From contig NZ_JAINWA010000003.1 of assembly GCF_021021555.1 (NCBI RefSeq), forward strand, positions 1,302,001 to 1,366,000: a stretch of DNA of 64,000 bases, written 5' to 3'. Both the position numbers and the translations under genes were made by a program. Origin of the DNA: Teretinema zuelzerae. Lineage in GTDB: Bacteria > Spirochaetota > Spirochaetia > Treponematales > Treponemataceae. Below, piece by piece: positions 47,544-57,234 of the stretch. How positions within the stretch are numbered: position 1 is the first letter of the stretch; every line of letters begins with the position of its first letter. Under the pieces are notes generated by a model. That model was not told the DNA's origin, searched no databases, and saw only the letters and a list, made by a program, of their open reading frames with translations.

Positions 47544-48782
47544 TCACCTCTCCTTGCTGAAATGGTAGAACACGGTGTCCAGATTTCCGCTCTTGAACTT
47601 CTTCCGCTTGTCGGCTTTCCTGCCGATTGCGTCCTCGAAGGAAGTGTTGCTGGTGATGAAGGCGAGATCCCAGCCTGCGAAATCCTTGAAAAGACGGTGC
47701 ATCGAAGAATACAGAGCCCGAGCGGAATCAGCGTCTTCAAGCCGTTCGCCCCAGGGCGGATTGGAAAGAAGCAAGCCTTCGGGCCAGGGCGCCGCGAGTT
47801 CCTCGAAGGAGGCGCGGACGAAATCCGGCCGGGGAATACGGGAATCCTTTCCGATAGTCTGAAGGGCGCGTCCGGCGATGGAACAGGCTCGTTCGGCGTT
47901 TCCGCGGGCAGAAACCAGGACCTTCTCGTCGATGTCGCTTCCGGTAACCCGTACCAGGCAATCCGTGCGGATCGCCGAAGCCGCGCGGGCGCGTTCCTCT
48001 TCGAGGGCGGCCTTCGCCTCTGCCGTGGTGAACGGAACGAGATGCTCGAGGGCGAAGGAGCGGCCGAGGCCGGGTGCAATGTTGTGGGCGTAAAGGACGG
48101 CTTCGATGGGAATAGTGCCCGAGCCGCAGAACGCGTCGTGGAACGGAGTTTTTCTCCGCCAGGCTAGGCTTTGGATCAGAACCGAGGCGAGGGTTTCCCG
48201 TATGGGGGCTTCGCCTCCGGCGGTGCGGTATCCGCGCCGATGCAGGGGCATTCCCGAAAGATCGAGGAGGATGCTCGCGGCGTCGTGCTCCATATATACG
48301 CGTATCGCGACTTCAGATCCGGTTTCAGGCAGGGACGACATTTTCCAGGCCTTCCCCAGGGATTCGTAGATGCCTTTGTGTACGACGCTCTGGATGGTGG
48401 TTTCCGAGGACAATTTGCTTGCATGCACGCGGACCTTGTCCACGAGGATCTTGAAATCCTTTTTGAACCAGTCGTGCCAGCGGACGGCGGCTACTCCGGT
48501 AAAGAGGGCGTCGAAATCGCGGCAGGGGATGAGGGCCATCTGCAGGTACACCCGGTCGGCGGTTCGAAGGCAGAGGTTCGCCCGATACAGGGCGGCCAGA
48601 CAGGCGGCCCCGCCGCGCGCTTCGTCTTCCCCGGAAAGCCGGAAAGAAACCCGCCCTACGGGAGGACGGGAAAGAGCGGAAGGATCTCCTCCGCCGGGGA
48701 GAAGAACGAATCCGAGCTGTTTCAGCTCGTTTGAAAGAACCTTTTCGGCTCCAATGGCGCACAGCGCTACCAGGGTATACAT
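47544..48782 (-). CDS. THUMP-domain class I SAM methyltransferase, RlmL/YpsC-like
   Basis: 412-aa RNA guanine-N2 methyltransferase of the RlmL N-terminal type (E. coli target m2G2445 in 23S rRNA). THUMP region at about residues 60-165; methyltransferase at 170-412 with DAFCGSGTIPIEAVL, VTGSDIDEKVL and the catalytic LLSNPPWGERL, where Trp replaces the Tyr of NPPY. It ends RLFKDFAGWDLAFITSNTSFEDAIGRKADKRKKFK-like, typical of the family. A strong promoter ends 8 nt before the ATG and no good ribosome site is present. Confidence 0.85.
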   Translation of the reverse strand: MYTLVALCAIGAEKVLSNELKQLGFVLLPGGGDPSALSRPPVGRVSFRLSGEDEARGGAACLAALYRANLCLRTADRVYLQMALIPCRDFDALFTGVAAVRWHDWFKKDFKILVDKVRVHASKLSSETTIQSVVHKGIYESLGKAWKMSSLPETGSEVAIRVYMEHDAASILLDLSGMPLHRRGYRTAGGEAPIRETLASVLIQSLAWRRKTPFHDAFCGSGTIPIEAVLYAHNIAPGLGRSFALEHLVPFTTAEAKAALEEERARAASAIRTDCLVRVTGSDIDEKVLVSARGNAERACSIAGRALQTIGKDSRIPRPDFVRASFEELAAPWPEGLLLSNPPWGERLEDADSARALYSSMHRLFKDFAGWDLAFITSNTSFEDAIGRKADKRKKFKSGNLDTVFYHFSKER

Positions 48783-48790
48783 CGTACCTG

Positions 48791-48818
48791 ATTATAACAG
48801 TAATACGAAAAATGTAAA
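48791..48818 (-). promoter_or_regulatory. Promoter of the RlmL-like gene (leaderless layout)
   Basis: On the minus strand TTTACA (48818-48813), 16-nt spacer, consensus TATAAT (48796-48791), then 8 nt to the ATG. Confidence 0.8.
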
Positions 48819-48826
48819 GTTGACGT

Positions 48827-48846
48827 AAAAGCGGCGGATTCCGCCG
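48827..48846 (-). terminator. Terminator of the DUF362 gene
   Basis: CGGCG pairs with CGCCG around a 5-nt centre within a perfect palindrome (48832-48846), followed on the minus strand by CTTTTACG, about 40 nt past the DUF362 stop. Confidence 0.6.
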
Positions 48847-48881
48847 TCCGCCCGCCGAGGCGAACGGCCTTCCGCGCCGCG

Positions 48882-50000
48882 CTAGACCTTTACGAGATCG
48901 TACTTCCGGTTTCCGAGTCCCAGGCGGACCGCGTGGTCGAGGCCGGCTGACCAGTCCGTGTCGGGATGGATGTGGCCGAACTTTTCGCCTGTTCCGCCGT
49001 AGTTCCGGTCGGTAAGGGCGGTGCCGTTGATCGCGGGGGCGGCGTTGACCGCGTCCACGCAGGCCTGATCGAGAGCGACGGGGTCGAGGCTCGCGAAAAT
49101 GCCGATGTCGGCCACGACGGGAGCGTCGTTGTTCGCCCAGCAGTCGCAGTTGGGAGAGACGTTCATGACGAAGTTGACGTGGAAGTGGGGCTTGCCGTTG
49201 AGAATCGCCTCGGTGTATTCGGAAATGCGCTCGCTGCACACCCGGCTCGCGGAGCCTTCCGAAGCCCGCGCGGCGGAGAACTGGCAAACCGCGACGCACT
49301 GGCAGCAGCCGGTGCACAGGTCGTGATCGATGACGGCCTTGCGCTGGGCGTCCAGCGTAATCGCATGGTGCGCGCAGTTTTTTACGCACAGGCCGCAGCC
49401 GGTGCAGTTGTTCCGGTCGATGACCGGATGGGAAACTTCGTGGAGGAATTTCTTGCCGGCGCGGCTCGCGCATCCCATGCCCAGGTTCTTCAGAGCGCCG
49501 CCGAAGCCGGTAAGCTCGTGCCCCTTGAAATGGTTGAGGCTGACGACGGCGTCCGCCTCGGCGACAGCGCATCCGATTTTGGCAGTCGTGCAGTGGATTC
49601 CGCCGCGGACGGGCATTTCCACATAGTCGTTTCCTTTCAGGCCGTCGGCGATGATGAGGTCGCAGCCGGTCGCGTCGCGGGAAAAACCGTTCTCGAAGCC
49701 CGAACGCAGGTGGTCCCAGGCGTTGTGGCGGCGGCCGGAATACAGGGTGTTCGCGTCGGTAAGGAAGGGCTTTCCGCCGAGTTCGCGAACGAGAGCGGAA
49801 ACGACGGCGACATAGGGAGGCCTGATGTAGGCCATGTTGCCCGGCTCGCCGAAGTGAATCTTGAAGGCGGTGTATTTGTCGGTTAGATCGAGAGTTTCCA
49901 TGCCGGCCGCGCGGAGAAGGCGGTCGAGCTTCTTCAGGATGGTGAGAGACGGATTCGTGCGAAGATCGCTCCAATAAACGGTTGATGAAGGTGTCGGCAT
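48882..50000 (-). CDS. DUF362 domain protein with two [4Fe-4S] ferredoxin motifs
   Basis: 372-aa cytoplasmic protein of the DUF362 family; function unknown, redox role likely. The DUF362 part spans both halves; between them, at about residues 195-240, are two cluster motifs CTGCGLCVKNC and CTGCCQCVAVC. GFGGALKNLGMGC and ASLDPVALDQACVDAVN are family landmarks. An AGGAG ribosome site lies 6 nt before the ATG. It has its own promoter, so it is not part of the pyr operon. Confidence 0.9.
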   Translation of the reverse strand: MPTPSSTVYWSDLRTNPSLTILKKLDRLLRAAGMETLDLTDKYTAFKIHFGEPGNMAYIRPPYVAVVSALVRELGGKPFLTDANTLYSGRRHNAWDHLRSGFENGFSRDATGCDLIIADGLKGNDYVEMPVRGGIHCTTAKIGCAVAEADAVVSLNHFKGHELTGFGGALKNLGMGCASRAGKKFLHEVSHPVIDRNNCTGCGLCVKNCAHHAITLDAQRKAVIDHDLCTGCCQCVAVCQFSAARASEGSASRVCSERISEYTEAILNGKPHFHVNFVMNVSPNCDCWANNDAPVVADIGIFASLDPVALDQACVDAVNAAPAINGTALTDRNYGGTGEKFGHIHPDTDWSAGLDHAVRLGLGNRKYDLVKV

Positions 50001-50066
50001 GGAAGGCTCCTGTGAGGCATGGGAAAACGGGTGTTTTCCCGGCTTGCTAAAGTGAAGATGGAAACA

Positions 50067-50095
50067 ATTTTAGCATGAAAGTGCAATGCCCGCAA
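50067..50095 (-). promoter_or_regulatory. Promoter of the DUF362 gene
   Basis: On the minus strand TTGCGG (50095-50090), 17-nt spacer, TAAAAT (50072-50067), with a normal leader of about 60 nt. Confidence 0.55.
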
Positions 50096-50151
50096 GAGTT
50101 GGGAGAAGGAACCAGAGAAAGACGGCGCCGGGAAGGGGAAGCGAGCTGCAA

Positions 50152-50180
50152 CTTTCTATACCTACCGGTCGGTATAGAAA
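50152..50180. promoter_or_regulatory. TetR-operator-like palindrome after pyrD
   Basis: CTTTCTATACC and GGTATAGAAAG flank TACCGGTC, giving an 11-bp inverted repeat around an ACCGGT core. The central 22 bp (50155-50176) differ by one base from 38369-38390. There is no U tract, so it is more like an operator than a terminator; it lies about 60 bp upstream of the DUF362 promoter. Confidence 0.5.
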
Positions 50181-50187
50181 GCAGGCT

Positions 50188-51113
50188 TTACAACGCGATA
50201 CCTCTCATGTCTTCTATTTCTCCATACCCTTTTCTTTCCATAAAACTTATCAATCCCGCGATGATTTCTTCCATCGCGTGCGGATTCGCAAACGTAGCCG
50301 TTCCCACCTGCACCGCCTTCGCGCCCGTCATAATGAACTCGACCGCGTCCTGCCAGCACGAAATTCCGCCCAAACCCGCCACCGGGATCCGGCCGTCCCT
50401 GCACTCCGGCACGTTCAGCATCACGTCCCTGAGCATCCTGAGCGCGATCGGCTTGATCGCCGGGCCCGCGAGCCCCGCTGTGACGTTGTCGAAATACGGC
50501 CGCCCCTTCTCGATGTCGACCGCGAACGACTGGAACGTATTCACCAGACTCAGCGCGTCCGCCCCCGCCGCGACTACCGAGCGCGCCACTCCCGAAAGAT
50601 CGGGAGCGTTCGGGGAAAGCTTGACCATCAGCGGTTTGCTCGTCGCCTTCCTGACGGCGGACACCACCTCCGACGCGGCCCGGCAATCCAAGCCCCAGGC
50701 CATGCCGCCGGCTTTCACGTTGGGGCAGGAAATATTGAGTTCGATCATGGGGACGTCGGTTTTGTCGAGGAGGGCGGCGCCTTCTACGTAGGTTTCAAGC
50801 CCGGCGCCGGAAAGGTTCGCTAGGACGACGGGGCCGAGATCCATCATGGTTTTCAGTTCATGTTCGATGAAATGCGGGATTCCCGGGTTTTCTAGGCCGA
50901 TGGAATTGATGAGGCCGGACGGCGTTTCCAACAGCCGCCTGCCGGTGTTTCCCGGCTTGGGCGCGAGGGTGAGGCCCTTCGAGCAGATCCCCCCAAAGAG
51001 GAGACGTCCATGACGCCGCCGAATTCAGTGCCGTAGCCGAAGGTTCCGGATGCGGCGATGACCGGGTTGGCGAAGCGGACGCCCGCGATTACTACTGATA
51101 TATCGGGTTTCAA
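50188..51113 (-). CDS. pyrD: Dihydroorotate dehydrogenase B, catalytic subunit (frameshifted in G tract)
   Basis: FMN enzyme oxidising dihydroorotate to orotate with PyrK. The start (MKPDISVVIAGVRFANPVIAASGTFGYG) is in one frame and the rest, from LLETPSGLINSIGLENPG on, in another. The break is a C6 run on the plus strand (50989-50994, G6 in the coding strand): TTG GGG GG must be followed by one more G to give the expected SSLGGICSKGLTLAP. With that base the protein is about 308 aa and keeps ELNISCPNVKAGG (nucleophile Cys of type 1B) and the FMN site VAGLGGISCWQDA. A lost gene is unlikely given the intact operon. Confidence 0.9.
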
Positions 51114-51943
51114 AAGATCACCTCCCGGGAGTCGAAGACGGGGCCGTCTACGCAGCAGCGTTTGTTGCCGCGGATCGTAGACACGGTGCAGCCGAGGCAG
51201 GCGCCGGCGCCGCAGGCCATGCGCTCCTCGAGGCTGAGGAAGGCGAGAGGGGAGCCCTTCCCCGCTTCGCCCGCTTTTTCGCAGGCGTCCTTGATCCAGC
51301 GCAGCATGGGGGTCGGACCGCAGGCGTACGCAAGGTCGTAATCGGCTGGATTGAACACGGAAGGAAGCATGCCCTTCGTTCCGGAAGAGCCGTCTTCCGT
51401 GGTGATTATCAGGTTTTTCGCGCGCTCCGCGATTCCCTCGAGGCCGTAGGGAGACGAGCGGAAGGAGGCGTAAAAGTCGAACGAGCGCGCGGGAAGTTCT
51501 CCGGTTTCGGAGAGAGCAAAGCCGGCGACGGGAGCGACACCGATGCCGCCGCCGATGACCGCGATGCGGGGCGCGGCCGGCTTCGGGATGCCGGCTGACG
51601 AGAACGCTTCGTCCGGCGGAAGGAAACGGTTTCCGACCGGTCCGACGAGGTCGAGGCTGTCTCCGGAGCGGAGGGCGCAGAGTTCCTCCGTTCCCCTCCC
51701 CTTTTTCAGAATGAGAAATTCGATCCCGGAGCCGGAAGAGCGGTACACGCTGATGGGCCGTCCCAAAAGAACGCCGGAGGGCCGGGCGCGGAGCATGAAA
51801 AACTGGCCGGAGACGGGGGCGGGAACTTCGCGTTCGCCCGCGCTCCGCGATACGGTCAGGGAATATACTCCCGGAGCGATCTCGCGGGAAGCCGTAACTT
51901 CAGCCTTGCCGGCAAAGCGGGGATATTCCGGGCCGGCGCACAT
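51110..51943 (-). CDS. pyrK: Dihydroorotate dehydrogenase B, electron-transfer subunit
   Basis: FAD and [2Fe-2S] subunit passing electrons from PyrD to NAD. The 277-aa product has the FAD motif GRPISVY, the NAD region GGGIGVAPVAGFA, and the Fe-S cysteines CGAGACLGC and RCCVDGPVF. It overlaps pyrD by 4 nt and pyrF by 1 nt. Its presence shows the type 1B enzyme. Confidence 0.95.
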   Translation of the reverse strand: MCAGPEYPRFAGKAEVTASREIAPGVYSLTVSRSAGEREVPAPVSGQFFMLRARPSGVLLGRPISVYRSSGSGIEFLILKKGRGTEELCALRSGDSLDLVGPVGNRFLPPDEAFSSAGIPKPAAPRIAVIGGGIGVAPVAGFALSETGELPARSFDFYASFRSSPYGLEGIAERAKNLIITTEDGSSGTKGMLPSVFNPADYDLAYACGPTPMLRWIKDACEKAGEAGKGSPLAFLSLEERMACGAGACLGCTVSTIRGNKRCCVDGPVFDSREVIF

Positions 51944-52932
51944 CAGGGGCGCTCTCCGGTTGCCGCCGGGGAAGATGCCGCAAGGGCTTTTTTCGCGCCT
52001 AAAAGTTCAGCGGTTGCGCTGAAGGCGGCCCGTCCGGCGGCTTCCGCGATGTCCTTCATTGAGAGGCTTCCCGAGCTTTTTTTGAGTTCGAGGGAGGGAT
52101 CCTTCATCCAGGCAGTAAGGATTCCGCGCGAAGAGTTCACTGTTCCGCCTGCACGGTCCAGAAGGGTCGCGGCGATCCGGGCCGCTCCGCCCTGGGCTCC
52201 GTAGCCGGGAATCAGGAAGAAGAGCCCCGGATATCTGTCCCTGAGGGCTCTCGCGTCCGCTTCCTCGGTGCAGCCGACGACTGCTCCGAAGGGAGCGCAG
52301 CCGCTTGCCGAAAAGTCGCCGTAGCGGTCGGCGATCCGCGAAAGGCCGGCGCCGACGGCGTCGAGCACGCGGACCGGGGAAGCATGGGAAGCGCCGGCGG
52401 CTTCGGCGGAGGACTGAGACAGCTCGAGCCACTCGATGTCCTTCATGCCGGGGTTCGAGGTCCTCAGCAGCACGAAGGCGCCCTTTCCTGCCTTGCCGAC
52501 GTATTCGAGGAAGGGTTCAAGGGTGTCGAAGCCCATGTAGGGATTAAGGGTGACGATGTCCGCCTCGAAGTCGCCGGAAAAGTGGGCGCGGGCGTAGGCC
52601 TTTGCCGTGTCGGCGATGTCTCCGCGCTTGATGTCTGCTATCACGGGGATTCCCGCAGCTCGCACCAGTGAGAGGGTTTCGGCGTAAGCCGCGAGCCCGC
52701 GGAGGCCGAGGGCTTCGTAGTAGGCGATTTGAACCTTGAAGCATGCCGCGTGGGGAGCGGTGGCGCCGATGAGGGCGCGGTTGTACTCCAATACGGCTTC
52801 GGCGGGAGAATCGTACATCCGGAGAACTTCCGGAGGCAGATACGACGGATCTGTATCGAGGCCGACGCAAAGCGGGCCTTTCTCGGCGCAGGCGGCCTGA
52901 AGCCGGAGCATGGCATGGAATTCGGTGTTCAT
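51943..52932 (-). CDS. pyrF: Orotidine 5'-phosphate decarboxylase (type 2)
   Basis: Decarboxylates OMP to UMP. The 329-aa product is of the longer subfamily 2, with the catalytic D-K-x2-D motif IADIKRGDIADTA (K102) and LCVGLDTDPSYLP near the N-terminus. A small extension at the C-terminus (Ala/Ser/Gly-rich, to residue 329) overlaps the pyrK start. Confidence 0.95.
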   Translation of the reverse strand: MNTEFHAMLRLQAACAEKGPLCVGLDTDPSYLPPEVLRMYDSPAEAVLEYNRALIGATAPHAACFKVQIAYYEALGLRGLAAYAETLSLVRAAGIPVIADIKRGDIADTAKAYARAHFSGDFEADIVTLNPYMGFDTLEPFLEYVGKAGKGAFVLLRTSNPGMKDIEWLELSQSSAEAAGASHASPVRVLDAVGAGLSRIADRYGDFSASGCAPFGAVVGCTEEADARALRDRYPGLFFLIPGYGAQGGAARIAATLLDRAGGTVNSSRGILTAWMKDPSLELKKSSGSLSMKDIAEAAGRAAFSATAELLGAKKALAASSPAATGERP

Positions 52933-52974
52933 GCCCCGGATACTAGCACAAAGAGCGGTTTTTTTGGAATAGCG

Positions 52975-54351
52975 TCAGCTGAACGGGTAGACCCTGCGCC
53001 CCGCGTTCCAGACCGCGGTTATCCAGCCTCGTAAAGGCGTTCCGGCGAGCGGGGTGTTTTTTCCCTTCGAGAACCAGGCCGACTCGTCGTCGGGGTCGAG
53101 CGTCCGCGCGGAATCTACATCGGCGAGGGCGAGATCCGCCCGCCAGCCTTCCTTCAGGAGGCCCCGTTCGAGGCCCAGGATTTCAGCCGGGTTCGCGGCC
53201 ATGAGGGCGGAAAGGCGAGAAAGTCCGACGAGGCCGGTTCCGACCAGCTCGGTAAAACAGACAGCGAAGGCCGTCTGGATGCCGGAAAATCCCGGGGCTC
53301 CGGCGGCCTTGTCCGCCGGGGTGTGGGGAGCGTGGTCGGTCGCGATCGCGTCGATGGTGCCGTCGAGCAGGGCGGCGACGAGGGCGGCGCGGTCGGCGGC
53401 CGGTCGAAGCGGAGGATTCACGATCGCCGGATAGTCGTCGGTCAGGACGAGGTGATGCGGGGTAGCCTCGCAGGTTACGGGGCTGACGATCGCGGTATCG
53501 CCGCCGCGGGAGACTGCAACCGGAGCGCGCTGTTTTTTCGCGCGGCGAATCGACTCGAGAACGCCGGCGGTGCTCGCGTGGGCGATGTGAACCCTGCAGC
53601 CGGAAGCGGCGGCGAGGGAAAGATTGCGGTCGGTCATCAGGTCTTCCGCGAGGCGGAGGCGGCATTCCGCTTCGCCGAGAAGGGTTTTAACCCTGGAGGA
53701 GTCAGATTCAGCAAGGGCTTGCGCGCGGAAGGGCTTCGCCCCGGCGGCGAGTTCGGGGTCCTCGCAGTGGCAGGAAACCACGACGCCGGCGGCGGCGCAG
53801 CGGCGCATGGCGTCGAGCATGACGGCGGAAGAGGCGACCTCGCGGCCGTCTTCGGTGGCGACGGGGACCTCCCGGCTGTCCAGGGAGGACAGGGCGGAAG
53901 CGTCGCGGCCGTCGAAGTTCCGGGTGAGGCTCACGGCCTGGAACGCGTCGATCAGGCCGATTTCCCGGACTCTCTCCCGCACGGCAGCGGCGGCCGCGCC
54001 GTCGGAGATTACCGGATCGGTGTTCGCCATGAGGACGACGGTGCCGTAGCCGCCCGCCGCGGCGGCGCGGGACGCGGATAAAAGGTCTTCTTTATGCGTA
54101 AAGCCCGGATCGCGGAAGTGCGCGTGCAGATCGACGAAGGCCGGCATCAAAACGGCTCCCTTCGCGTCGTATTCGTCGTAATCGGAGGTTCCGCTATCCG
54201 CCGCAAGGGCGGCGGCCGCCAGACGGCGCGCGGAAGAGGAGTCGGCATTGCGGAAAACCCCGGCTATGCGTTCGCCCCGGATCAGCACGGCGCCCGGGCA
54301 GTCGGTATTTTTATCGATCAATCGCGCGTTCAAAACAAGAGTCGAACTCAC
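52975..54351 (-). CDS. pyrC: Dihydroorotase
   Basis: Zinc amidohydrolase that cyclises carbamoyl aspartate. The 458-aa type I product has the metal motif DLHAHFRDPG (H76, H78), VHIAHAST and the catalytic Asp in IATDHAPHTP. It overlaps pyrI by 4 nt. Short Ala-rich insertions (about residues 39-60) lengthen it compared with typical members. Confidence 0.96.
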   Translation of the reverse strand: MSSTLVLNARLIDKNTDCPGAVLIRGERIAGVFRNADSSSARRLAAAALAADSGTSDYDEYDAKGAVLMPAFVDLHAHFRDPGFTHKEDLLSASRAAAAGGYGTVVLMANTDPVISDGAAAAAVRERVREIGLIDAFQAVSLTRNFDGRDASALSSLDSREVPVATEDGREVASSAVMLDAMRRCAAAGVVVSCHCEDPELAAGAKPFRAQALAESDSSRVKTLLGEAECRLRLAEDLMTDRNLSLAAASGCRVHIAHASTAGVLESIRRAKKQRAPVAVSRGGDTAIVSPVTCEATPHHLVLTDDYPAIVNPPLRPAADRAALVAALLDGTIDAIATDHAPHTPADKAAGAPGFSGIQTAFAVCFTELVGTGLVGLSRLSALMAANPAEILGLERGLLKEGWRADLALADVDSARTLDPDDESAWFSKGKNTPLAGTPLRGWITAVWNAGRRVYPFS

Positions 54352-54785
54352 AGCACTTCCCCTATGCCGGCGCGATACGCTTCGTCGCAGTATTCGCAGG
54401 CGTACTCTGCCCGCTTCCGGTCGATGAGATGGAACACATGCGGGATGCCCGCTTCGGAGCTGGTGATGCAGCGGGGGTTCCGGCAGCGGATGACGTTTTC
54501 CACCCGTTCGGGGAGAGCGAGGGTTATCTTGCGCATCACGTGCTCGCCCTCGATCACGCTGACGGTAATGTTCGGATCGATGAAGCCGAGCACCGAATAA
54601 TCGATGTCGAGGTGGTTGTCGATCTTGATGATGTCCTTGGTGCCCATCTGTTTGGAGGGCACGTTCATGATGAGGGCTACGCTGAAGGGGACGCGGTCAA
54701 GCTTGAGCCAGTTGAAAATTCTCAAGCCCGTGCCTGCGCGAATATGATCGATCACCAGTCCGTCCCGGATTTTTTGTACGTTCAT
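54348..54785 (-). CDS. pyrI: Aspartate carbamoyltransferase regulatory subunit
   Basis: 145-aa allosteric subunit that binds nucleotides (CTP/ATP in E. coli) through the N-terminal domain and the catalytic trimers through a zinc domain. The four zinc Cys are visible in CRNPRC and [14 protein letters not shown] and [15 protein letters not shown] are family landmarks. It sits between pyrB and pyrC, overlapping both by 4 nt. Confidence 0.96.
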   Translation of the reverse strand: MNVQKIRDGLVIDHIRAGTGLRIFNWLKLDRVPFSVALIMNVPSKQMGTKDIIKIDNHLDIDYSVLGFIDPNITVSVIEGEHVMRKITLALPERVENVIRCRNPRCITSSEAGIPHVFHLIDRKRAEYACEYCDEAYRAGIGEVL

Positions 54786-55771
54786 TTCCGCCGCCCTCCC
54801 TTCACGCTTTGTCCCGCTTTCGGCTGCTTCAGCGGTTCAGGCTCCGCTCCCGCGACTCCGAGGAGTCGGGCGATCAGCGCCATGCGGATATACATGCCGT
54901 ATTTCACCTGGGGGAAATACGCGGCGCGGGGATCGGAGTCGACTTCCGTCGATATTTCGTTCACCCTCGGCAGCGGATGGAGGACCGTCAAATCGGGACG
55001 GGCAAGGCGCATCTTTTCGGCATCGAGGATGTAGCTGTCCTTCAGGCGTACATAGTCCTGCTCGTTGAAAAAACGCTCTTTTTGAACGCGGGTCATGTAC
55101 AGGATATCGAGATCGCCCATCGCTTCCTCGAGGCGCCTCGTCCGGGTGAACGAAACTCCGGCCGGCTTGAAGACGCGGCTGATGATGTAATCGGGTATTT
55201 CAAGTTCGGGAGGGCTGATGAGGACGAAGCGGTTGCCGGGGTAGCGGCTCATCGCCTTCGCAAGGCTGTGCACCGTGCGCCCGAATTTGAGGTCGCCGCA
55301 GAGTCCTATCGTCAAGCCCTGCACCTTTCCCTTGATCTGGCGGATGGTCAGCAGGTCGGTGAGCGTTTGCGTGGGGTGATGATGGCCGCCGTCGCCGGCG
55401 TTGATGACGGGAACCTCGCTGAAGCGGCTCGCCAGAAGGGCCGCGCCCTCTTTCGGGTTGCGCATGGCGATGACGTCGGCGTAGCTGGAAACGGTGCGGA
55501 TGGTGTCGGCGAGGCTTTCGCCCTTCGCCGCGGAGCTCGCGTTAGGCTCGGCGAACCCGAGGGTGGAGCCGCCCAAACGGAGCATCGCCGCTTCGAAAGA
55601 AAGGCGCGTTCTCGTGCTCGGCTCGAAAAACAGGGTTGCCAGGATCTTTCCCCGGCATACCTCCGACCAGTTCTGAGGTTCGGCGATTATTTTCTCCGCC
55701 AAACAAAAAAGATCATCGAGCTCCGCCAGCGTCAGATCGCCGGGCTCGATGAGATGTCGCCCTTTCAGCAT
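54782..55771 (-). CDS. pyrB: Aspartate carbamoyltransferase catalytic subunit
   Basis: Commits carbamoyl phosphate and aspartate to pyrimidine synthesis. The 329-aa product has [14 protein letters not shown] (carbamoyl-phosphate loop), [25 protein letters not shown] and [10 protein letters not shown]. The ATG at 55771 is preferred, since AAGGGG lies 5 nt upstream; a GTG two codons earlier overlaps that site. The purD stop is about 50 nt upstream. Confidence 0.96.
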   Translation of the reverse strand: MLKGRHLIEPGDLTLAELDDLFCLAEKIIAEPQNWSEVCRGKILATLFFEPSTRTRLSFEAAMLRLGGSTLGFAEPNASSAAKGESLADTIRTVSSYADVIAMRNPKEGAALLASRFSEVPVINAGDGGHHHPTQTLTDLLTIRQIKGKVQGLTIGLCGDLKFGRTVHSLAKAMSRYPGNRFVLISPPELEIPDYIISRVFKPAGVSFTRTRRLEEAMGDLDILYMTRVQKERFFNEQDYVRLKDSYILDAEKMRLARPDLTVLHPLPRVNEISTEVDSDPRAAYFPQVKYGMYIRMALIARLLGVAGAEPEPLKQPKAGQSVKGGRRK

Positions 55772-55821
55772 ATGCACCCCTTCGTATTTGCTGAAAACCT
55801 ATGTTATCAGATTTTCTCCGA

Positions 55822-57198
55822 TCAGGACAGATGGCCGGAAACGGCGGCGCCGGGCAGACCGATGTCGCGGCGGAAGAACATCCCGTCGAAGCCGACCGAT
55901 TCCAGGGCGCGGTACGCCCGTTCGCGGGCCTCGTCGACCGTGGAGCCGAAGGCCGAGGAAGCGAGCACTCGCCCGCCCGAGGTGACCAACTGGCCCGGTT
56001 CGGCGGACGCTTCCCCTGAACGGGAGCCGGACGCGCGGGCATTGACCGTTCCGCCCGCGATGAATATTTTACCGCCGGCGGCCGATACGCTCGGCTCGTC
56101 GATGGCGATGGGCAAGCCCTTGGGATACGAGCCCGGATATCCGCGGGACACGGCGACCGGAGCGCAGACGTAGCCCGGCTTCCAGGACAGGTTAAAGGAA
56201 TCGAGCTTTCCGTCGATGATCGCTTCGCAGAGGGAGGCGAAGTCCGATTCCATCAGGGGAAGCACGGCCTGGGTTTCGGGGTCTCCCAGGCGCACGTTGT
56301 ATTCAAGAAGCTTCGGCCCGGAGGAGGTGACCATCACGCCGAAGAAGATGAAGCCGCGGTAGTCGTAGCCTTCCGCGCACAGGCCGCGGAGAGTCGGCTC
56401 GAGTATATCGGTCCGGAAGCGCTCGAGCACCGCCGCATCCACTCCCGGCGCTGGGGCTATCGCGCCCATTCCGCCGGTGTTCGGACCCTGGGCTCCGTCT
56501 TTCAGGCGCTTGTGGTCCCGCGCCGTTACGAAGGGCAGTATCCGCGACTTTCCCGCCGCGGTCAGACCGGGAGCGACGCTCACGGCGGCAAGAATCGAAA
56601 TCTCCTCGCCTTCAAGGTATTCCTCGACGACAACCTTTCTTCCGGCGCTGCCGAGAGTCGAGTCGACCATAAAGTCGCGCACGGCCCGGGAGGCGGTTTC
56701 GGAGTCAGGCGCCACCACGACGCCCTTTCCGGCGGCGAGTCCGTCGGCTTTTACGACGACGGGGCCGTTGATCCGGTCGATTTCGGCAAGAGCGTCGGCC
56801 GCGGTTTCGCAGGTAACGCTCGCGGCGCAGGCGACGCCGTATTTGTGCATGAATTTTTTAGCGACGTCCTTGCTCGCTTCGAGCATGGCGCCGGCGGCAT
56901 GGGGGCCGACTACCCGAAGACCTGCTTCGAAAAGACGCTCGGCGATGCCGGCGGCAAGCGGATCCTCGGGGCCGACGACGACGAAGGAGCCGTCCGTAAG
57001 CCCGGAAAGCTCGGAAACGCAGGCTTCTACGACCTGGGAGGTTTCTCCGACCGATATATGGAGATTGCGGCATTTCGGCTCCATGGCGGTGCCGCCGTTG
57101 CCGGGGATGCACAGGACTTCAGTTATATTGAGGGAACGGGACAGAGCCCAGGCGATAGCGTGCTCGCGGCCGCCGGAGCCTATTACTATTGTTTTCAT
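55822..57198 (-). CDS. purD: Phosphoribosylamine-glycine ligase
   Basis: ATP-grasp enzyme making glycinamide ribonucleotide, step 2 of purine synthesis. The 458-aa product begins MKTIVIGSGGREHAIAWAL and shows GPEDPLAAGIAERL, VVVKADGLAAGKGVVV and EYNVRLGDPETQAVLP. It is slightly longer than usual because of an Arg/Ser/Gly-rich patch near residues 385-400. It lies directly upstream of the pyr genes and may share their transcript. The -10 box ends 6 nt before the ATG. Confidence 0.96.
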   Translation of the reverse strand: MKTIVIGSGGREHAIAWALSRSLNITEVLCIPGNGGTAMEPKCRNLHISVGETSQVVEACVSELSGLTDGSFVVVGPEDPLAAGIAERLFEAGLRVVGPHAAGAMLEASKDVAKKFMHKYGVACAASVTCETAADALAEIDRINGPVVVKADGLAAGKGVVVAPDSETASRAVRDFMVDSTLGSAGRKVVVEEYLEGEEISILAAVSVAPGLTAAGKSRILPFVTARDHKRLKDGAQGPNTGGMGAIAPAPGVDAAVLERFRTDILEPTLRGLCAEGYDYRGFIFFGVMVTSSGPKLLEYNVRLGDPETQAVLPLMESDFASLCEAIIDGKLDSFNLSWKPGYVCAPVAVSRGYPGSYPKGLPIAIDEPSVSAAGGKIFIAGGTVNARASGSRSGEASAEPGQLVTSGGRVLASSAFGSTVDEARERAYRALESVGFDGMFFRRDIGLPGAAVSGHLS

Positions 57199-57204
57199 GC
57201 GGCC

Positions 57205-57234
57205 ATAATACGCATAAGGCGGGCATCAGGACAA
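57205..57234 (-). promoter_or_regulatory. Promoter of purD (leaderless layout)
   Basis: On the minus strand TTGTCC (57234-57229), 18-nt spacer, TATTAT (57210-57205), then 6 nt to the ATG. The -35 box lies in the end of the upstream gene. Confidence 0.55.
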
